The notes beneath the pieces are model-generated. The model worked only from the letters and a program-made list of their open reading frames with translations, was not told the origin of the DNA and did not search any database. A DNA stretch of 64,000 nucleotides from Saccharopolyspora gloriosae. Lineage in GTDB: Bacteria > Actinomycetota > Actinomycetes > Mycobacteriales > Pseudonocardiaceae. The stretch covers positions 1,612,001-1,676,000 of the forward strand of contig NZ_CP059557.1 in NCBI RefSeq assembly GCF_022828475.1. The letters run 5' to 3'. The position numbers were made by a program, and so were the translations under genes. This document shows positions 19,236 to 27,458 of this stretch, piece after piece. Positions within the stretch are counted from its first letter, which is position 1. Each line of letters starts with the position of its first letter.

Positions 19236-20527
19236 GTCGTCCCGCCCTGGCCGTCGTCCGGAGCCGCCGGTGCCTCCATGGGCGCGGTCGACCGCCGGTC
19301 CGGCCCGGCGGCGTGTTCTTCGGTGAGGGCGCCGTAGGGGAGCAGCCGCCCGGCGGCCCGCAGGGCCATCTCCAGTTCGAACCTGGCCTGCGGGTCGTTG
19401 AGGTCCGCGCCGAAGAGGTCTTCGAGCTGGTGCAGGCGGTAGCGCACCGTCTGGGGGTGCACTCGTAGTCGTTGCGCCACTTCCGGCGCACCGCCACGGG
19501 TCTGCAGCCACGCCAGCAGCGTCTCGGCCAGCCGGACCTGCTGTTTCGGTTTGAGCTGTTCCAGCGGAGCCAGCCGGGTGTGGATGATCTGCCGGGTCAG
19601 GTTCTCGTCGCTGAGCAGCAGCAGGCTGGACAGGTGGTCCTTGCAGTGCAGCACGGGTTCGTTGGGCACGACGCCGGCGTTGGAGAGTTCGAGCACCCGT
19701 CGCGCCCAGCGCAGCGCGTGCGGTGCCTGCGAGATCTCCACCGGTGGGCTGAGGACCATCCGCCAGCCGGTGAGCTGCTTCTCCCACGGGATGTCGCCGC
19801 TGCACGGCACCAGCAGGTGCGGCTGGGTGCATTCGAGGTCGATGAGCGCTTCCCGCCGGGACAGCGGGTTGCTGTGCGGTTCGTGCTCGTCGGCGCGTTG
19901 CAGCGCGGCGACGATGACGGTGTCCGGCCACTTCCAGCGGGCGGCCGCAGCGGCTTCCTCCAGGATTCGGTACGGCGGCTGGGGATCGGTGAGCAGCAGT
20001 TCCAGCAGCCGGCGCCGTCTGCGCGCCTGGGTTCCGGCGGCGCGGGCCTGCGCTTCGGCGAAGCCTTCGACCGATAGCGCGGAGAGTTCGTCGATGTGGG
20101 CGTAGATGGCTTCGCCGAGCAGCAGCATGGTGCGCGGTGCGACGCGGGCTCGTTCGCCGATGCGGGCGGTGCGCCGCCAGGCGAGGCGGGCGCCGAGGCG
20201 GTAGGCGGCCTGCAGGCTGTCGAGGCTGCGCCCTTCGTGCATTTCGGCTTTGCCGAGCGCGCGGTGCACTTCGGCGCAGCGTTCCGGTGGTGCGGTGGGG
20301 TCGGCGATCTGGTCGACGAATTGGCTGAGCGCCTCTTCGACGCCGCGGCGGATGGCGTGCACGTATTTGTCGTCCATCGGCCGGGCGTATTCGGGGATGC
20401 GCCGCTGGATCTCGCTGAGGATCTGCGTGGCCAGGCTGTTCATCGCGGGACGCAGGATCGGAGCCAATTCGCTGGGCAGGGCCGCCCACAGATCCGGGGC
20501 CTGGGGATGGATCGCCTTCGTCAGCAT
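19232..20527 (-). CDS. PucR/CdaR-family transcriptional regulator
   Basis: The 431-residue protein ends in the PucR-type HTH (RLAETLLAWLQTRGGAPEVAQRLRVHPQTVRYRLHQLEDLFG), preceded by a GGDEF-like middle region and an N-terminal sensor-like helical domain (DDKYVHAIRRGVEEALSQF). Such proteins regulate catabolic or efflux genes beside them. ATG 20527 has GAGG upstream at short spacing. It is the first gene of a two-gene unit with the exporter. A perfect 12-bp inverted repeat about 65 bp upstream is the likely operator for this or another regulator. Confidence 0.8.
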   Translation of the reverse strand: MLTKAIHPQAPDLWAALPSELAPILRPAMNSLATQILSEIQRRIPEYARPMDDKYVHAIRRGVEEALSQFVDQIADPTAPPERCAEVHRALGKAEMHEGRSLDSLQAAYRLGARLAWRRTARIGERARVAPRTMLLLGEAIYAHIDELSALSVEGFAEAQARAAGTQARRRRRLLELLLTDPQPPYRILEEAAAAARWKWPDTVIVAALQRADEHEPHSNPLSRREALIDLECTQPHLLVPCSGDIPWEKQLTGWRMVLSPPVEISQAPHALRWARRVLELSNAGVVPNEPVLHCKDHLSSLLLLSDENLTRQIIHTRLAPLEQLKPKQQVRLAETLLAWLQTRGGAPEVAQRLRVHPQTVRYRLHQLEDLFGADLNDPQARFELEMALRAAGRLLPYGALTEEHAAGPDRRSTAPMEAPAAPDDGQGGTT

Positions 20528-20591
20528 GATCCTCTTTCCTGCTGGAGGCGACGTCGGACCCGGTAAGTGGAGCCGGTGGCCACGTCGCCAC

Positions 20592-20619
20592 AAAGTACCT
20601 ACTAGCGAGTAGGTACTTT
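20592..20619. promoter_or_regulatory. Perfect 12-bp inverted repeat upstream of the PucR-exporter unit
   Basis: Arms AAAGTACCTACT and AGTAGGTACTTT flank the four bases AGCG. The core GTACCTAC recurs twice upstream of the lytic transglycosylase (54436 and 54466) and I saw it nowhere else in the window. It looks like a TetR- or MarR-style operator shared by two loci. Confidence 0.6.
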
Positions 20620-20963
20620 AGTGAGGGGAGCGCACTTGTCCCAGCCGTCAATCTGAGTGAATACGAAAGTCGGGTCAGTTACTCCCAGTTAATGTGAAAG
20701 AAATTCGCTTAAGTATTTCCCGGATTCGCGCTTTCGCGCAATCCCGCTTCGTCCTCCTGGCCGAGTTCGTTGCCCTGCCGTGCGCCCACGTCCCGACCGG
20801 CGCACCGGAGCCGAGGAGCTCGTGCCGGGCTCGAACGTCGACCGTGTCTCGCCCGGGGTGGACGTGGTCGAATGCGAGAGCCTCGCCCCGGCGGCCACCG
20901 CGGCCGCCCGGTGCACCGAACATGCTCGGCGGCAGGCCAGGCCCGATTCGAGCAGGAGCAGCG
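20620..20963. other. Gene-free stretch upstream of the sigma-factor relic
   Basis: About 340 bp. The first 100 bp are AT-rich; the rest is open in several frames but resembles no protein I recognise. It is probably promoter DNA plus eroded sequence belonging to the relic that follows. Confidence 0.4.
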
Positions 20964-21040
20964 ATCACGGACGCCGAGGTAGCGGACCTCCTGCGCCGCT
21001 CGGCGCCGAAGGTGCTCGTCGCGCTCGTACGACACCGGGG
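20964..21040 (+). pseudogene. Relic: N-terminus of an ECF sigma factor
   Basis: The frame encodes ITDAEVADLLRRSAPKVL followed by VALVRHRG, which matches the first residues of large ECF sigma factors (the SigJ-like/DUF6596 group), where a region beginning DLLR.LAPQVLGALVRR is standard. No start codon stands at its head (an ATC follows AGGAG), and after about 25 residues the similarity stops. The rest of the gene is gone, and the C-terminus of a VOC protein follows in another frame. These sigma factors usually neighbour YciI and VOC genes, as here. Confidence 0.5.
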
Positions 21041-21286
21041 CAGTACGGGTTCGTCGACGGGAGCACCACCGACGGCATCAACGGCGGCGTCGGCGGAGGT
21101 GAGGGCTACGAGGGGAAGGTGCTGTTCTACGTCGGCGTCCCTCACGTCGCGGCGGCGTTGGAGAAGGCCGCGAGCCTCGGTGGGAAGCGGCGAATGGGTC
21201 CGGTGAAGGCCCCTGCGGGGGACTTCGTGGTCGCGCAGTTCATCGACCCGGACGGGAACCTGATCGGAATCGCCGGGAGCGAGTGA
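21041..21286 (+). pseudogene. Relic: C-terminal part of a VOC/glyoxalase-family protein
   Basis: The frame from YGFVDGSTTDG through VLFYVGVPHVAAALEKA to the end at FIDPDGNLIGIAGSE is a good match to the last 80 or so residues of VOC proteins of about 125 residues. The N-terminal beta-alpha-beta-beta-beta half is missing; in its place is out-of-frame sequence from a sigma factor. A single deletion fusing the two genes explains this. A much longer frame through it exists, but its first 85 residues have no VOC character. Confidence 0.6.
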
Positions 21287-21296
21287 CCGTCGCCCG

Positions 21297-21334
21297 GTGC
21301 TCCTGCCCGGCATGCCGACGCCCGGCAGGAGCAC
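21297..21334 (+). terminator. Hairpin between the VOC relic and the YciI gene
   Basis: Arms GTGCTCCTGCC and GGCAGGAGCAC pair perfectly over 11 bp around a 16-base loop. No T tract follows. It is placed 10 bp after the VOC stop, as a terminator would be. Confidence 0.5.
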
Positions 21335-21495
21335 GGTGCCGGGATCGCACGTGCGGTCGTCGCGTCCGGACGCGTGGGATGGTGCCCTCGGCGGAGGCGT
21401 GCGCGCGGTGTTCGTAGCGGATTTCCCCGGCGACGCGCCCCGATCTCCCGCCGGTGCCGGGGCGCCGCGACCGCGAGGAGTCGAGGGCGAAGTAC

Positions 21496-21882
21496 ATGCT
21501 GCTGATCTACAGCAATCCGGAGAGCTGGGAGCACCCGATGTTCCTGCGCGACCCGGATTTCCGCGCGCTACCGGAGGAAGAACGCGTCGAGCTGACCCGG
21601 CAGGCCGAGGCGATGCACAAGGAGATCGTCGAATCGGGCGAGTTCGTCGGCGGTGAGGCGCTGGCCGCCCCGCTGATCTCCGGGACGGTCCGGGTCCGCG
21701 ACGGCGCGCTCGCCGCCACCGACGGCCCGTTCATCGAGACCAAGGAGCAGCTCGCCGGCTACCTCGTCGTCGACTGCGACAGCCCGGAGCGCGCGACCGA
21801 GATCGCGGCCCGGATTCCGGACGCGCGGTTCGCCGCGGTCGAGGTGCGCCTGATGATGGAGGCGTCCGGGCAGGACGTCTGA
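21496..21882 (+). CDS. YciI-family (YCII-related) protein
   Basis: The 128-residue protein opens with MLLIYSNPESWEHP and continues with ATDGPFIETKEQLAGYLVVDC, the hallmarks of YCII-related ferredoxin-fold proteins (DGPF..TKE.L.GY). Homologues are normally encoded beside SigJ-like ECF sigma factors and VOC proteins; here only relics of those remain upstream. Its biochemical role is unsettled. ATG 21496 is used; the preceding codons GCG-AAG-TAC would read as the usual longer N-terminus M-K-Y-M if GCG were GTG, so the true start may have been lost by one substitution. Confidence 0.8.
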   Translation: MLLIYSNPESWEHPMFLRDPDFRALPEEERVELTRQAEAMHKEIVESGEFVGGEALAAPLISGTVRVRDGALAATDGPFIETKEQLAGYLVVDCDSPERATEIAARIPDARFAAVEVRLMMEASGQDV

Positions 21883-21966
21883 TCGCGATGCGGGGGCCTG
21901 CTCGCGCGTGCCGCGACGGTTCCTCCCGGCGTGGCCGTGCCGCCTCCGCTCGGTCCGGACGCTCGT

Positions 21967-22932
21967 TCAGCCGTTCCCCCGGGCCTCGCTGTCGCGCAGT
22001 GCCGCCTCGTCCTCGTCGCCGAACTCGTCCTCCAGCCGTTCCGGTGCGTGGTCCACGTCGATGCGTTCCACCGGTGTGCCGCGCGCCGACTCGATCGCCT
22101 TGATCCGCCGCGCGGCCCGGTCCGCGGCGTACTCGAACAACCCCTCGATCCGCATGTCGAACGGATCGTCTTCCCAGTTGTTCAACGAGTGCTCGATCTG
22201 AGCGATCGCGTGCGGCAGCAGGGCCTCCATCCGCTCGGTCACGATCTCCCAGTTCGCGTCGTCGGCGGCGACGTGCCTGCGGCAGGTGAACGTGCCCCAC
22301 GCCATGTGCCGCCGCTCGTCCTCGCTGATCCGCCTGATCAGCTCCTGCATGCCGGGCAGGATTCCGTTGCGCTTGCACGTGGTGTTCCACAGGAAGTAGC
22401 CGGTCAGCGCGAGCACGCCTTCGACGAGGTGGTTGTAGGTGACCGAGGCGCGGACCTGGTTCGCCGGGCTCGGATCGTGATCGAGCGCGTGCAACGCCTC
22501 CGGCAGCGCCTCGTAGAAGATCGCCCGGTAGCCGGGGTTGCCGGCCACGTGCGGATGCAGGTCGTCGCGCACTCCGACGGCGTCGAGCCAGCGCCGGAAA
22601 CCTTGGGTGTGCTTGGCTTCTTCGAACATGAACTGGCTCAGGTAGAGCTCGTCGGCGGGCCTGCCCTCGGCGGCCATCGCGGCTTGGAACGGCCGGATGT
22701 CCTCTGTCACCGCCTCTTCGCCGCCGATGAACTGGGCGCAGAGCATGGTCGCGGCGAACCGCTGCTCGTCGGTGAGCCCGCGCCAGTCCACGGCGTCCTG
22801 GGAGAAGTCGATCGCCCCGGGGTCCCAGAACTTGCGATTTCCCTTCTGCCACAACCGGAACGGGAGGGCCTCGGGATTGATCCTGGCCTGGTCGGGCCGG
22901 GAAGGTCTCCGGTCGTGTCGGGCGGTGGTCAT
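21967..22932 (-). CDS. R2-like ligand-binding oxidase (R2lox)
   Basis: The 321-residue ferritin-like protein resembles the small subunit of ribonucleotide reductase, but all residues of the R2lox cofactor site are present: metal ligands E72, E105, H108, E171, E206 and H209, and V75 and Y166, the pair that forms the Val-Tyr crosslink in the Mycobacterium tuberculosis protein Rv0233 (numbering here is shifted by four). R2lox holds a Mn/Fe centre and a bound fatty acid; its physiological substrate is unknown. ATG 22932 has AAAGGAGC four bases upstream and overlaps the stop of the preceding hydrolase (ATGA), so the two are coupled. Confidence 0.9.
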   Translation of the reverse strand: MTTARHDRRPSRPDQARINPEALPFRLWQKGNRKFWDPGAIDFSQDAVDWRGLTDEQRFAATMLCAQFIGGEEAVTEDIRPFQAAMAAEGRPADELYLSQFMFEEAKHTQGFRRWLDAVGVRDDLHPHVAGNPGYRAIFYEALPEALHALDHDPSPANQVRASVTYNHLVEGVLALTGYFLWNTTCKRNGILPGMQELIRRISEDERRHMAWGTFTCRRHVAADDANWEIVTERMEALLPHAIAQIEHSLNNWEDDPFDMRIEGLFEYAADRAARRIKAIESARGTPVERIDVDHAPERLEDEFGDEDEAALRDSEARGNG

Positions 22933-24512
22933 GGCAGCTCCTTTCCGTCGCGCGACGCCAGCTCCAGCGTCGCCGGGGACGTCGCCTGCCCGCGCAGTTC
23001 CAGCGGGGCGCCGTCGGTGTTGTGGTCGAGGAAGAACAGCGGGTCCTCGGTGTCGATGACCAGCGAGATCCGGTGGCCCGCGGGCACGTCGTAGGCGGTG
23101 GGCGGCAGCGGGGTGTCGACCTGCAGCGGAGCTCCGGGCGTCGCGCCCTCCCAGGAGTAGGGGGCGTAGGAGATGAGTCGTCCGGTGCCGGTGTCGTCCA
23201 CGTCGTAGAGGTAGGCGACGAGCATGCCCTCCGGCGCGGGTGGCACCGCGGTGAGCCGCAGGTGCGGACTTCCGCGCAGCACTTCGGTTTCGGTGAGCGG
23301 GGGACTGGTCCACCGGGCCGCGGCCGTCGTGTCGAGCGCGGGCAGGAACGCCGTCGGCGGGTTCCCGGTGAGCGCTTCGAGCGTGTAGGTCACCAGTGGC
23401 ACACCGCCGTTCGCGATCGTGTCTCGTCCACTGTGGAGCGTGTTGGTCCAGTCGGTGGGGGCGTCGGTGGTGAGTTCTTGCTCGCCGGAGAGGAAGAAGC
23501 GGTCCGTTCGCGTCGCGATGTGCCGCCAGTCCGGGTAGTTCTCCCGTGGGCGGTCGGTGGCGCCGCGAGGTTGCAGCACGACGGGGGCGCCGTCGGGCTC
23601 TGCTCCGCGCAGGTGCGTGTCGAACCAGCGGTAGGTGTCGTTCCAGGCGTCGTTCGGCAGCCCGAGCAGCCCGCTGGTCTCGGCCGCCGCGTGCTCGCCC
23701 GGCACCAGTTCCAGCTTGCTCGGCACTTCCAGCCGTTGCTGGAAATCCGCCAGCTGACCGGGCGGGAACACCGTTTCGCTCCACGTGTTGAGCATCAGGA
23801 CGGCGGGCCGGTTCCGATTGATCAGGTCCACATAGGACGAAGGTGAGCGCTGCCGGGACCATTCGGTCACCGCCTCGCGGTCGGCGTCGGTGATGTACTT
23901 GTCCAGCATCTCCCGGCTCTCGTCGGACAGGTTCCCGTTCTGCTCACCGGAGATCCGCAGCACCATCGCGACCGCGGCATGCCGGGTGCGGTTGCTGAAC
24001 AGCGACTCCACCAGGTCGGCCCAGCCGCTCATCGAGGCGACGGCCCGGATCCGCGGGTCGAACGCCGAGGCCAGCACGCTGATCCCGGCTCCGTAGGAGA
24101 TGCCGCCGACGCCGATCCGCGCGGGATCGGATTCGGTGTTCGCCAGCGTCCAGTCGATCACGTTGGAGACGTCGCTGATGTCGTCCGGCCCGGCCACTTC
24201 CACTTCGCCGCCGGATTCGCCGAATCCCCGCGCGCCGTAGGACACCGTCACGTAGCCGCGGGAGGCGAGTTCCTCGCAGGGCATGATGTTCTGCGTGCTG
24301 CCGCCGCCCCACGCGGCGACGAGCACCGCCACCGGGTGCGGGCCGGGATCAGTGGGTTCGCACACCGCGGCGCGCAGCTCGGTGCCGTCGGCGGCGGTGA
24401 TGCCGACCAGCCGGGTGGCGGTCGAGCCGGTGGCCGTCGCGGCGGGTGCGGTGGCGGCGAGCACGGCCGCCGCGGTGAGCAGCGCGGCGACCGGCGTGGT
24501 TCGGCGAGGCAT
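22929..24512 (-). CDS. Exported CocE/X-Pro dipeptidyl-peptidase (S15)-like hydrolase
   Basis: The 527-residue protein has a signal peptide ([20 protein letters not shown]) and an alpha/beta-hydrolase domain with nucleophile elbow GGISYGAG, followed by a C-terminal jelly-roll-like domain ([22 protein letters not shown]) of the S15/CocE superfamily. Members cleave X-Pro peptides, esters or amides; the actual substrate is unknown. ATG 24512 follows AAAGGG at eight bases. Its stop overlaps the R2lox start. A hydrolase made together with a lipid-binding oxidase could feed it a released acyl chain, but that is inference. Confidence 0.8.
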   Translation of the reverse strand: MPRRTTPVAALLTAAAVLAATAPAATATGSTATRLVGITAADGTELRAAVCEPTDPGPHPVAVLVAAWGGGSTQNIMPCEELASRGYVTVSYGARGFGESGGEVEVAGPDDISDVSNVIDWTLANTESDPARIGVGGISYGAGISVLASAFDPRIRAVASMSGWADLVESLFSNRTRHAAVAMVLRISGEQNGNLSDESREMLDKYITDADREAVTEWSRQRSPSSYVDLINRNRPAVLMLNTWSETVFPPGQLADFQQRLEVPSKLELVPGEHAAAETSGLLGLPNDAWNDTYRWFDTHLRGAEPDGAPVVLQPRGATDRPRENYPDWRHIATRTDRFFLSGEQELTTDAPTDWTNTLHSGRDTIANGGVPLVTYTLEALTGNPPTAFLPALDTTAAARWTSPPLTETEVLRGSPHLRLTAVPPAPEGMLVAYLYDVDDTGTGRLISYAPYSWEGATPGAPLQVDTPLPPTAYDVPAGHRISLVIDTEDPLFFLDHNTDGAPLELRGQATSPATLELASRDGKELP

Positions 24513-24777
24513 GTGCGGGACCCTTTCGTCGCCGGGCGAATGCTCGGCCGTGGGCGGCCGGGGCTCCCTAAGCTACTTTCAGTAGATCAACGGGCAATAC
24601 TCCATTCGGATCTCGCTGCCATTGATGCTTTGTGGGGTCGGTCCGAAGTGGATATTTTGTCATCCGGGTGACAACCGGCGCGAATATTCGGCTGATGCCA
24701 AGGGGAATCGCCGATCCGGGTACTCGGTGCAGGAAACTCTTGACTTCTAGTTGACTCGAAGTTTCAAGGTGGTCGCC

Positions 24778-25487
24778 ATGACGACTTCCACCTCCCGGCG
24801 GACCGGGTCGCGTTACTCGGATCTGCCCGCGCTGCTGAGCCGGATGTCCGGCGACGAGAAGCACTCGCCCGCCGCGGTCTCGACGCTGGACGTGCTGTGG
24901 GTGCTCTACGACCGGATCCTCCGGGTGGCCCCCGAGCGCCCGGACGACCCCGACCGCGACCGATTCCTGCTGTCCAAGGGGCATGGCCCGATGGCCTACT
25001 ACGCGTGCTCGCCGCGAAGGGGTTCCTCGACCCGGCCGAACTCGACGAGTGGAGCGCTTTCGATTCCCGGCTCGGCCAGCACCCGGACCGGGTGTTGGCG
25101 CCGGGCGTGGAGATCGGCAGCGGTTCCCTCGGCCACGGCCTGCCGCTCGCGCTGGGCACGGCGCTCGGCCTGCGCGCGCAGGGCCGCACCGCGTCGCGGG
25201 TCGTGGTGCTCGTCGGCGACGCCGAACTCGGCGAGGGCAGCAACCACGAGGCCATCGCCGTCGCGGGCCGCCGCGGCGTCGGCTCGCTCACGACGGTCGT
25301 CGTGGACAACGTCTCGGATTCCTACGGCTGGCCGGGCGGCATCGATGAGCGCTTCGCCCGCGAGGGCTGGGCCGCCCACACCGTCGACGGCCGGGACCAC
25401 GAGGCGCTGCACCACGCCCTGACCGACACCCGCCTGGACCAGCCGCTCGCGGTGATCGCCCGCGTGGAACCGAAGGAGTTCGCATGA
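24778..25487 (+). CDS. Split transketolase, N-terminal (TPP-binding) subunit, with one-base frameshift
   Basis: Two frames together encode one thiamine-diphosphate-binding subunit. The first reads up to KGHGPMAYYA; the second continues with VLAAKGFLDPAELDEWSAF, the GDAELGEGSNHEA motif (TPP/Mg site GDG..EG) and on to the stop. They join if one G is restored at 25005 (GCGTGCTC for GCGGTGCTC). The GHGPMAYY and GSLGHGLPLALG motifs are standard for the transketolase N-half. ATG 24778 has AAGGTGG five bases upstream. The stop overlaps the start of the C-terminal subunit. Whether the base is really missing is uncertain. Confidence 0.75.
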
Positions 25488-26458
25488 CCCTCATCGGACG
25501 GACCGAACCGGACCATCTCGCCCGGCAGGGCCTCGCGGAGGACGGAGCCGAGGTGCGGCCGATGCGCGAGGAGTTCACCGACATCGTCGGTGCCGCCCTC
25601 GAACACGATCCTCGGCTGGCCGTGGTGCTCGCGGAGATCTCCGCGGACCGCTTCACCGAAGCCGCTGCTCGCCATCCCGACCGGGTGATCAACGTGGGCA
25701 TCCGCGAGCAGGCGCTGGTCGGGGTGGCGGGCGGTCTCGCGCTCACGGGGTTGCGGCCGGTCGTGCACTCGATCGCGCCGTTCCTGATCGAACGGCCCTT
25801 CGAGCAGATCAAGCTCGACCTCAACCACCAGCGGGCGGGCGCGGTCCTGGTCAGCACCGGCGCGTCCTACGACTACCCGGCGGCGGGCCGCACCCACATG
25901 GCTCCCGGGGACGTCGCCCTGCTCGACACGTTGCCGGATTGGACGGTGCACGTGCCCGGCCATCCGCGGGAGTTCGCGGAGCTGCTGCGCACCGCGCTGC
26001 CCGGCGACGACCTCGTCTACCTGCGGATGACCGAACGCACCAACGCGCGCTCGTTGCCCACCGGGCGCGGATTCCGGACGGTGCGGGAGGGGCGCGCGGG
26101 TGTGGTGCTGGCGGTGGGGCCGCTGTTGGACCCGGTGCTGGCCGCCACCGCCGACTTGGACGTGACGGTGCTGTACGCCTCCACGGTGCGGCCGTTCGAC
26201 GCCGCCGCGTTGCGTGCCGCGGCGCTGGCGGCCACTCCTGACGTGGTGCTGGTGGAGCCGTACCTGCGGGACACTTCGACGGCGGCGGCGAACGGCGCGC
26301 TGGCCGATCTGCCGCACCGCGTGCTCGGACTGGGGGTGCGCCGGGACGCGGAACTCCGCGCCTACGGTTCCGCCGATGAGCACGAGGCCGCGCACGGCTT
26401 GGCACCCGCCGAGCTCGCCGAGTCGATCCGCGGGTTCCTCGCCGTCGGCGGCCGGTAG
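25484..26458 (+). CDS. Split transketolase, C-terminal subunit
   Basis: The 324-residue protein has the pyrimidine-binding domain (INVGIREQALVGVAGGLALTG, with the Glu that activates TPP) and the C-terminal transketolase domain. With the N-half gene upstream (ATGA overlap) it should form a two-subunit transketolase moving two-carbon units between sugar phosphates, or a related ketol-transfer enzyme. Split pairs are common beside, or in addition to, a full-length housekeeping transketolase and often belong to special sugar pathways. If the upstream gene is truly broken, this subunit alone would be inactive. Confidence 0.85.
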   Translation: MTLIGRTEPDHLARQGLAEDGAEVRPMREEFTDIVGAALEHDPRLAVVLAEISADRFTEAAARHPDRVINVGIREQALVGVAGGLALTGLRPVVHSIAPFLIERPFEQIKLDLNHQRAGAVLVSTGASYDYPAAGRTHMAPGDVALLDTLPDWTVHVPGHPREFAELLRTALPGDDLVYLRMTERTNARSLPTGRGFRTVREGRAGVVLAVGPLLDPVLAATADLDVTVLYASTVRPFDAAALRAAALAATPDVVLVEPYLRDTSTAAANGALADLPHRVLGLGVRRDAELRAYGSADEHEAAHGLAPAELAESIRGFLAVGGR

Positions 26459-26461
26459 CCT
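26456..26461 (+). promoter_or_regulatory. -10 box TAGCCT for leaderless hisH
   Basis: TAGCCT fits TANNNT and ends six bases before the GTG of hisH. It includes the stop codon TAG of the transketolase gene, so the his genes can start their own message there. Confidence 0.5.
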
Positions 26462-26467
26462 GACCGT

Positions 26468-27097
26468 GTGGCACGCGTCGTCGTACTGGACTATGGCTCC
26501 GGAAATCTCCGCTCCGCCGAACGCGCCCTGGAACATGCGGGCGCGGACGTGCGGGTGACCTCTGACGCGGACGCCGCCGTTGCGGCCGACGGGCTCGTCG
26601 TGCCCGGCGTCGGCGCGTTCGCGGCCTGCATGGAGGGGCTGCTCGCCGCAGGCGGCGACAAGATCATCGACCGCAGGTTGGCGGGCGGCCGGCCGGTGCT
26701 CGGCATCTGCGTCGGCATGCAGGTCCTGTTCGACCGCGGCGTGGAACACGGTGTGCAGGCCGACGGTTGCGGGCAGTGGCCGGGCGACGTGGAACGGTTG
26801 CAGGCCGACGTGCTGCCGCACATGGGCTGGAACGAGGTCTCGGCGCCCGCCGATTCGGTCCTGTTCGACGGCATCGAGTCCGGCACCAGGTTCTACTTCG
26901 TGCACTCGTTCGCCGCGCGACGCTGGGAGCTGCCCGCCTCGGACACGATCGCCCCGGCGCGCGTGACGTGGGCCGAGCACGGCGAGCCGTTCATCGCGGC
27001 GGTGGAGAACGGCCCGTTGTCGGCGACCCAGTTCCACCCCGAGAAGTCCGGCGAGGCAGGCGGCAAGCTGCTGCGCAACTGGTTGGGGACGCTCTGA
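26468..27097 (+). CDS. hisH: Imidazole glycerol phosphate synthase, glutaminase subunit HisH
   Basis: The 209-residue class I glutamine amidotransferase has the nucleophile Cys81 in [11 protein letters not shown] and the late His-x-Glu (QFHPEKS). It releases ammonia from glutamine for HisF in the fifth step of histidine synthesis. GTG 26468 begins the conserved [13 protein letters not shown] segment; no ribosome site is visible and a -10 box lies six bases upstream, so the message is probably leaderless. It heads hisH, a small membrane-protein gene, priA, hisF and hisI. Confidence 0.95.
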   Translation: MARVVVLDYGSGNLRSAERALEHAGADVRVTSDADAAVAADGLVVPGVGAFAACMEGLLAAGGDKIIDRRLAGGRPVLGICVGMQVLFDRGVEHGVQADGCGQWPGDVERLQADVLPHMGWNEVSAPADSVLFDGIESGTRFYFVHSFAARRWELPASDTIAPARVTWAEHGEPFIAAVENGPLSATQFHPEKSGEAGGKLLRNWLGTL

Positions 27098-27098
27098 G

Positions 27099-27299
27099 AT
27101 GCGCCGACACGGCCTGATGCACCCGAAAGGCGCGGCCCGCGTGGTCGCGCTGATCCTGGCGATCGGCGTGATCGCGGGCTTCAGCTCCACCTACCTGGTC
27201 CAGGCGGGCATGCCCGGTTGGCTGATCCTGGTGCTCACGCTCCTGGTCCTGCTGATCCCGATCATCGCCGCCACTCGATCTTCCCGCCGGGACCGCTGA
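27099..27299 (+). CDS. Small two-helix membrane protein
   Basis: The 66-residue protein has two hydrophobic segments (VVALILAIGVIAGFSSTYLV and GWLILVLTLLVLLIPIIAA) between basic ends, so both termini are probably cytoplasmic. Its ATG lies two bases after the hisH stop, which implies translation from the hisH message by coupling. I know no function. Genes of this size are often found between hisH and hisA in actinobacteria, which supports it being real. Confidence 0.7.
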   Translation: MRRHGLMHPKGAARVVALILAIGVIAGFSSTYLVQAGMPGWLILVLTLLVLLIPIIAATRSSRRDR

Positions 27300-27327
27300 A
27301 CCCGGCGAGCGGGCCAGGCTCCGCGAG

Positions 27328-27431
27328 CCGTCGCGGCGCCGAACGGGAAGGTTCGAAACCCGCTGCATGCCGCATCGGGAAGGTTTCGCGCCCCGTCGCG
27401 CGCCGAGCAGGGGGAGACTCCGAAACCCGCT
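27328..27431. repeat. Imperfect direct repeat between the small membrane gene and priA
   Basis: Two copies of a 37-39 bp unit (27328-27364 and 27393-27431) both start CCGTCGCG, continue with CGCCGA and end CCGAAACCCGCT or CGAAACCCGCT; a third partial unit (CGGGAAGGTTTCG) lies between them. Period is about 65 bp. Function unknown. Confidence 0.5.
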
Positions 27432-27445
27432 CTCACCCCGCCGGA

Positions 27446-27451
27446 TAGACT
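27446..27451 (+). promoter_or_regulatory. -10 box TAGACT for leaderless priA
   Basis: TAGACT lies seven bases before the GTG start of priA, and no Shine-Dalgarno sequence is present, so transcription should begin at the start codon. Confidence 0.5.
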
Positions 27452-27458
27452 CGCGGCC

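Noticed and set aside
24999-25010. Programmed frameshift in the transketolase gene
   Set aside because: There is no slippery heptamer or downstream structure, and three other genes here show the same kind of one-base loss.
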